A DNA stretch of 35,086 nucleotides from an uncultured Phycisphaerales bacterium (GTDB lineage: Bacteria; Planctomycetota; Phycisphaerae; Sedimentisphaerales; Anaerobacaceae): contig CALEZT010000151.1 of assembly GCA_937927975.1 (NCBI GenBank), positions 1 through 35,086 of the forward strand, given 5' to 3'. The notes beneath the pieces are model-generated. The model was not told where the DNA came from. It did no database searches and saw nothing but the letters and a program-made list of their open reading frames with translations. This document shows positions 32,301 to 35,086 of the stretch, piece by piece. The translations under genes and the position numbers were made by a program. Positions within the stretch are counted from its first letter, which is position 1, and every line of letters begins with the position of its first letter.

Positions 32301-35086
32301 CAGGCCAGGTATAATCTCGGTCAGACTGAAAGTAGAGCGTCAGTCCATCCGCTGAGATCGAAGGGAGTTCATCATATTTCACACTGTTGACGAGGGCGCC
32401 GAGGTTCTCCGGAGCCCCCCAGTCCTCCTCGGTCGAAGCACGTCTCAATACATACACATCGGAACCACCCTGCCCGCCAGCGCGACTAGAGTCGATGTAC
32501 ATCTCCAACCCATCATAGGAGAGGCATCCAAAGTAGTCGCCTGAACTGAGAGGCAAGTTAATCCTCTCTGCTTCACCAAGAGCAAACTCCGCACGCGCGG
32601 GTGGCGCGTCAACACCTGAGAGCACACCAAGTACAAGCAGGGACGTCACAAACACAGGGATGTCAAAACGTCTCATGGTACCCCTTCCCTTCTGCCCGAA
32701 GGCAATCGATAGTGCGTCAGTTCCATCATCACGTTCTTCTGCAGAAAGAACCACTTGATAGCCGAACGGACCGTGAATCACGCGTTCATTGCTCAATGGC
32801 GTCGTAAACTCAGTGCCGCGAGAATGTCCCTGGGTCACGATGGCGGAATACAGCCGCATGTCGCGATGGACCTTCGCATCTTGCCCCAGAAAGTGATACT
32901 GCTGGGCACGACGAAGGTAGGCGTCTGCGTCCATCGGGTCGGTTCTGATCCGCCGGCTGTAGAGGGTGACCATGTCGCGGTAGTGCTCGCGGGGCGTCCG
33001 GCGCGGGCCAAGGACCTTGGCGGAAGACACGCCTGGTTGGAGAGCAGCGACCCAAATCTCCTGGTATGGCGCGCCCACACTGAAGGTCAGTTCCGCTCCA
33101 TTCGGGGACCAGGAGACACTTTGAACCGGGCCGTCAAGGACCCTGGAAAACTCCCTGCTCGTTAGATCATAGAACCACAGGCCGGCTGGCTGTTTCGCTG
33201 GGTTGCCGCCGCCGAGGCAGACTTCGTTGCCTGTGGGGGACCAGGCAGTTACGCCCCACGAGAGGCAAGCCAATGGACAGGTCGCGACCGACGATTGCGA
33301 AGCCAGGTCCTTGATCTTCAACGATCCGCCTTCGAAATACGCCACCTGCCGATTATCCGGCGAGACCGAGGGCAGGGCATTCGAGCACGCCAAGATTCGC
33401 TTGGGCTTGGCGTCCTGACCCACAAGGGCAAGGGAACAGAGCATTCCATCCCCTCGCGACAGATAGTAGAGGTGTTCTGAATCACAACCCCACGAAGGCC
33501 AACTGCCCTGCGTCAAGCAACGAGGTTCCGTGCCGTCGGCGTTCATGATCCAGACCTGTTCGCCTGTCTCCGGAGGCTGTTTGCCCTCGTCCCCGGCAGC
33601 GGCCAACTCCTCCGCTCGCAGGCCCTCGCGGTCGCGAACGAAGGCGAGGTATCGCCCATCGGGCGACCATTTCGGGTCCTTGCCAGGCACGATCAGCAGG
33701 TCCGTCTCCTTGGTGGCGGGATCGAAAATCGCCACACCGCTTCTGCCCTGCACACCCAGACTAAATGCCAGCTTCGTCCCATCCGGCGACCACGCCGCGC
33801 TGAAACCCTCTGTGGTCACCCGCCGGCCCTTGGCGGCCAGGCCCCGATACGTCTCCTCCGCCTCCACCATCGGCAGGAAGGCCGCCCCCGTCGGCTCGCG
33901 GTCCGCCGGATGCCAGGACCGCCCGTTTTCCAACGTGTCGAAAACGTACTTGGCGCACCAGTCCTGGAACTTGCTGCGGGCGCTATAGCCGGCACTGGTG
34001 ATCTGGCGAAACAACGTTGTCGCCGCCTCATATTCCCCAAGACCCGTCAAACCACAGAAAATGTAGTATTGGAAGATCGGCTTGTCCTGCCAGAGCTTGA
34101 AGCACTCCTGTGCCTCCGCAATGACCCGTTCGAAGTTCTGTATCCGCAGTAGCGTTTCACACCGCTGAATGCACAAATCCGCGTGCTGTGCCTCCCCGCG
34201 TGGTGTGAGGGCAAGAGCGTTGCCATATTCGACAATCGCTTCTCGGTGCTGGCCCAATTCCCGCAGTGCCGCTGCACGGAGGGAATAGCCCAGAGGATCA
34301 CGCGGCCGCAGGATGGTCATAGCCAGAGCATCGTCCCGCAACCGGTCGTACTTGCGGGACGCGTAGTACGTATAGGCACGGAGGCGTCGGGATTCGTAAT
34401 GACTGGAATCAAGCTGCAAAGCCTTGTCGAGGGAAGCCAGTTGCTCTTTCACGGTCAGCGCCGTCATGGCCCGCAGGAAATAGGCTTCCGCGGTCTCCGG
34501 AAGCAGGGATTCAGCCTGTTTTCGGTGTTCTTCGATCTCCTGGAGCTTCTGCGCGTCCGGCGAGCCACTCTCCCAGAGGATTCGGGCCAGTAGCGAATGG
34601 GCCGCCCCGGCCACCTCTGGCCGTTCGTTCAGCAGACCACTCAGGATAGCCGTCGCCTCTTTCGGTTGGCGATTGTCCACGAGGATCGTCGCCTCCAGGA
34701 GCCGGACCTCCGGGCCGACGTGTTTACTCTCGCGGATCGGGTTGATCGTCGCCAGAGCCGCTTCTCGTTCGGCCTTGGCGTACTGCTCGCGGGCCTGGGA
34801 CAGGATGCCCCGGTGCTTGAACCCTTCGGCCTCCGCCAGGTGCGCCCGGTCGTGATTCCACATGGCCAACATGATGCTCCCGCCGACAGCCACCACCACA
34901 ATTGCCAGAATGGCCGCCATTTGCACTCGATGCCGACGCAGGAACTTCCGCAGACGATACGCGACGCCGGGACCTCGCGCCAGGACCGGCTCGTGTTCCA
35001 GATGCCGCCGGATGTCCTCGGCCAGGCCGGAGGCGGTGTCGTACCGCCGGGAACGGTCCTTTTCGAGGGTCTTCATGACGATCCAG
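29392..35086 (-). CDS. Ser/Thr kinase (C-terminal part, TPR/PD40) in frame with a secreted PD40-dockerin-discoidin protein; 5' partial
   Basis: The frame is open to the contig end, where it reads WIVMKTLEKDRSRRYDTA, the end of a Hanks-type kinase C-lobe, so the catalytic domain lies beyond the window. Numbering from the Met at 35076: a membrane helix (52-72), TPR-like helical repeats (about 85-380), and a PD40/WD40-like propeller (about 440-690; AWSPDGTKLAF, KWSPDGRYLAF). At residue 801 a new signal peptide starts (MRRFDIPVFVTSLLVLGVLSG). Then come five PD40 repeats, a type I dockerin (DLNRDGIVDGEDVMVL and GDGIVDEKDLMVL), FN3-like, F5/8 discoidin, FN3-like, a DDFEGYTDDEG module, a DUF1349-like domain, and a beta-sandwich ending IYIDDIGVG. 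The second half is probably a separate gene starting at 32676 (1094 residues). A real fusion, a lost stop codon or an assembly or base-call error are all possible. Confidence 0.75.
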   Translation of the reverse strand, partial: WIVMKTLEKDRSRRYDTASGLAEDIRRHLEHEPVLARGPGVAYRLRKFLRRHRVQMAAILAIVVVAVGGSIMLAMWNHDRAHLAEAEGFKHRGILSQAREQYAKAEREAALATINPIRESKHVGPEVRLLEATILVDNRQPKEATAILSGLLNERPEVAGAAHSLLARILWESGSPDAQKLQEIEEHRKQAESLLPETAEAYFLRAMTALTVKEQLASLDKALQLDSSHYESRRLRAYTYYASRKYDRLRDDALAMTILRPRDPLGYSLRAAALRELGQHREAIVEYGNALALTPRGEAQHADLCIQRCETLLRIQNFERVIAEAQECFKLWQDKPIFQYYIFCGLTGLGEYEAATTLFRQITSAGYSARSKFQDWCAKYVFDTLENGRSWHPADREPTGAAFLPMVEAEETYRGLAAKGRRVTTEGFSAAWSPDGTKLAFSLGVQGRSGVAIFDPATKETDLLIVPGKDPKWSPDGRYLAFVRDREGLRAEELAAAGDEGKQPPETGEQVWIMNADGTEPRCLTQGSWPSWGCDSEHLYYLSRGDGMLCSLALVGQDAKPKRILACSNALPSVSPDNRQVAYFEGGSLKIKDLASQSSVATCPLACLSWGVTAWSPTGNEVCLGGGNPAKQPAGLWFYDLTSREFSRVLDGPVQSVSWSPNGAELTFSVGAPYQEIWVAALQPGVSSAKVLGPRRTPREHYRDMVTLYSRRIRTDPMDADAYLRRAQQYHFLGQDAKVHRDMRLYSAIVTQGHSRGTEFTTPLSNERVIHGPFGYQVVLSAEERDDGTDALSIAFGQKGRGTMRRFDIPVFVTSLLVLGVLSGVDAPPARAEFALGEAERINLPLSSGDYFGCLSYDGLEMYIDSSRAGGQGGSDVYVLRRASTEEDWGAPENLGALVNSVKYDELPSISADGLTLYFQSDRDYTWPDIYMTTRSDRNTPWGPAVNLGPAVNRPGAGDCMGSISADNLEFYFTSYRSGGYGRSDVYVSRRATPADPWDLAVNLGPTVNSGTEDQWPCLSPDGLLLFFSDWHQWGDPPRPGGYGGSDIWMSRRASLSDPWEVPVNLGPRVNTSSNESIPRISPDGRTLYFWSDRSGGWYEASIDPILDLNRDGIVDGEDVMVLRAHWGQNYPLCDIGPFPWGDGIVDEKDLMVLLEAIGGTDIPLGSFSPPPGASQVPCEVVLSWPAFSSAQAYDVYLGTSSEEVGTADRANPLGVLVSEGQTATRYDLAGLLEFGRTYYWRIDEISEDAAVQKGAVLKFTTEATAYPITTNIIATASSSQPGMGSANTVNGSGLDKNDGHSTDGNTMWLSTNAKPHWIQFEFDQVYALHELWVWNSNQLVEPFLGFGARTVKIEYSVDGITWTTLDKVPEFGRAPGEPAYKPNTTVGFGGVSAKYVKLSIEANWGTIAQTGLAEVRFFSIPVYASQPVPATGRKGMGADTILTWRAGRQAAQHRVYLGTEEQSVTSGEALVATVSDARFDPGPLNLGTVYYWRIDEVNEAVTPSVRQGEVWSFTTREYSVVDDFEGYTDDEGSRIYESWLDGLTNGEGGSQVGYDTSPFAERVVVHGGRQSMPVQYNNAALPYVSEAKRTFSPVQDWTVNGVDTLTLWFRGNPIAFQERAGGSIQISGGGADIWGRSDQFRFAYKQLSGDGSVVAKVHSLTATDVWAKAGVMIRDSMDPASTYAFMFPTPDGLRAFQNRAAFGGNATTVHSNPGAVTLPLWIKVERKGSNFTGYYSLDGQNWIVSPPDAASSDSVNPVRIVMNADTCIGLAVTSHNVAMPAIAEFSDVSFTGAVTGDWQVEAIGAKQPSNDPAPLYVAIEDDAGKVKTITHPDPAAVLAIAWQQWLIPLSDLTSAGVGLTSVKKMTIGVGDRGNPIPGGAGVIYIDDIGVGHPLSE
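32674..32692 (-). promoter_or_regulatory. Internal Shine-Dalgarno and ATG marking a probable separate gene start
   Basis: Upstream of the ATG at 32676-32674 the minus strand reads AAGGGAAGGGG then TACC. The ATG is followed by a textbook signal peptide, which makes no topological sense as an internal segment of a kinase. This supports translation of the secreted protein as its own 1094-residue product. Confidence 0.55.

Noticed and set aside
1..35086. CRISPR arrays, tRNA or rRNA genes, transposases, attachment sites
   Set aside because: Looked for on both strands by eye. No regularly spaced repeats, cloverleaf-like or rRNA sequences, or mobile-element proteins were recognised.

Overview
The window is a metagenome-style contig of GC-rich DNA that looks like a Phycisphaerae-type planctomycete (possibly Sedimentisphaerales-like; inferred from protein architecture only). 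The pointers are large secreted proteins built from LamG, discoidin and DUF1349-like modules, H-X9-DG pseudopilins, FGE-like/Asp-box fusions, a dockerin, and a TPR/PD40 Ser/Thr kinase. Bases 1-46 are not biological: they match the Illumina P5/TruSeq adapter, so the left edge is an assembly artefact that cuts a gene.

Layout. (A) 47-8046, minus strand: a likely operon reading pseudopilin, small lipoprotein-like protein, secreted FGE-like/sialidase-like fusion, sodium:solute symporter, URO-D-family protein, DHDPS/NAL-family aldolase, and a truncated unknown. The last four are translationally coupled. A divergent lacI-type gene (8340-9398, plus) sits at its head. (B) 9342-28064, minus strand: pseudopilin, DHDPS/NAL aldolase, a protein with three sialidase-like units plus LamG, a BASS-family transporter and a URO-D/MtbA-like protein, then two giant LamG-bracketed binding proteins and a second FGE-like/sialidase-like protein that runs 57 bp into the 3' end of lacI. 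A divergent regulator (28294-29073, plus) joins an FCD ligand domain to an AraC-type HTH. (C) 29392-35086, minus strand: one open frame that encodes the end of a membrane Ser/Thr kinase with TPR and PD40 repeats and then, after an internal Shine-Dalgarno and signal peptide, a secreted PD40/dockerin/discoidin protein. It is cut by the right end of the contig.

How it may work together. A and B use the same parts list (divergent one-component regulator, pseudopilin first, DHDPS/NAL aldolase, Asp-box secreted protein, transporter, URO-D-family protein) but with different transporters and regulators. This suggests two related carbohydrate- or sugar-acid-scavenging cassettes. A near-identical 18-bp imperfect palindrome lies at the same distance downstream of matching sigma70-like promoters before the A operon and before the giant LamG gene at 15431, so the LacI protein probably controls both. 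The substrate cannot be read from the sequence. Sialic acid is one possibility, but no nanE or nanK is present.

No rRNA, tRNA, CRISPR array, transposase or origin was recognised.
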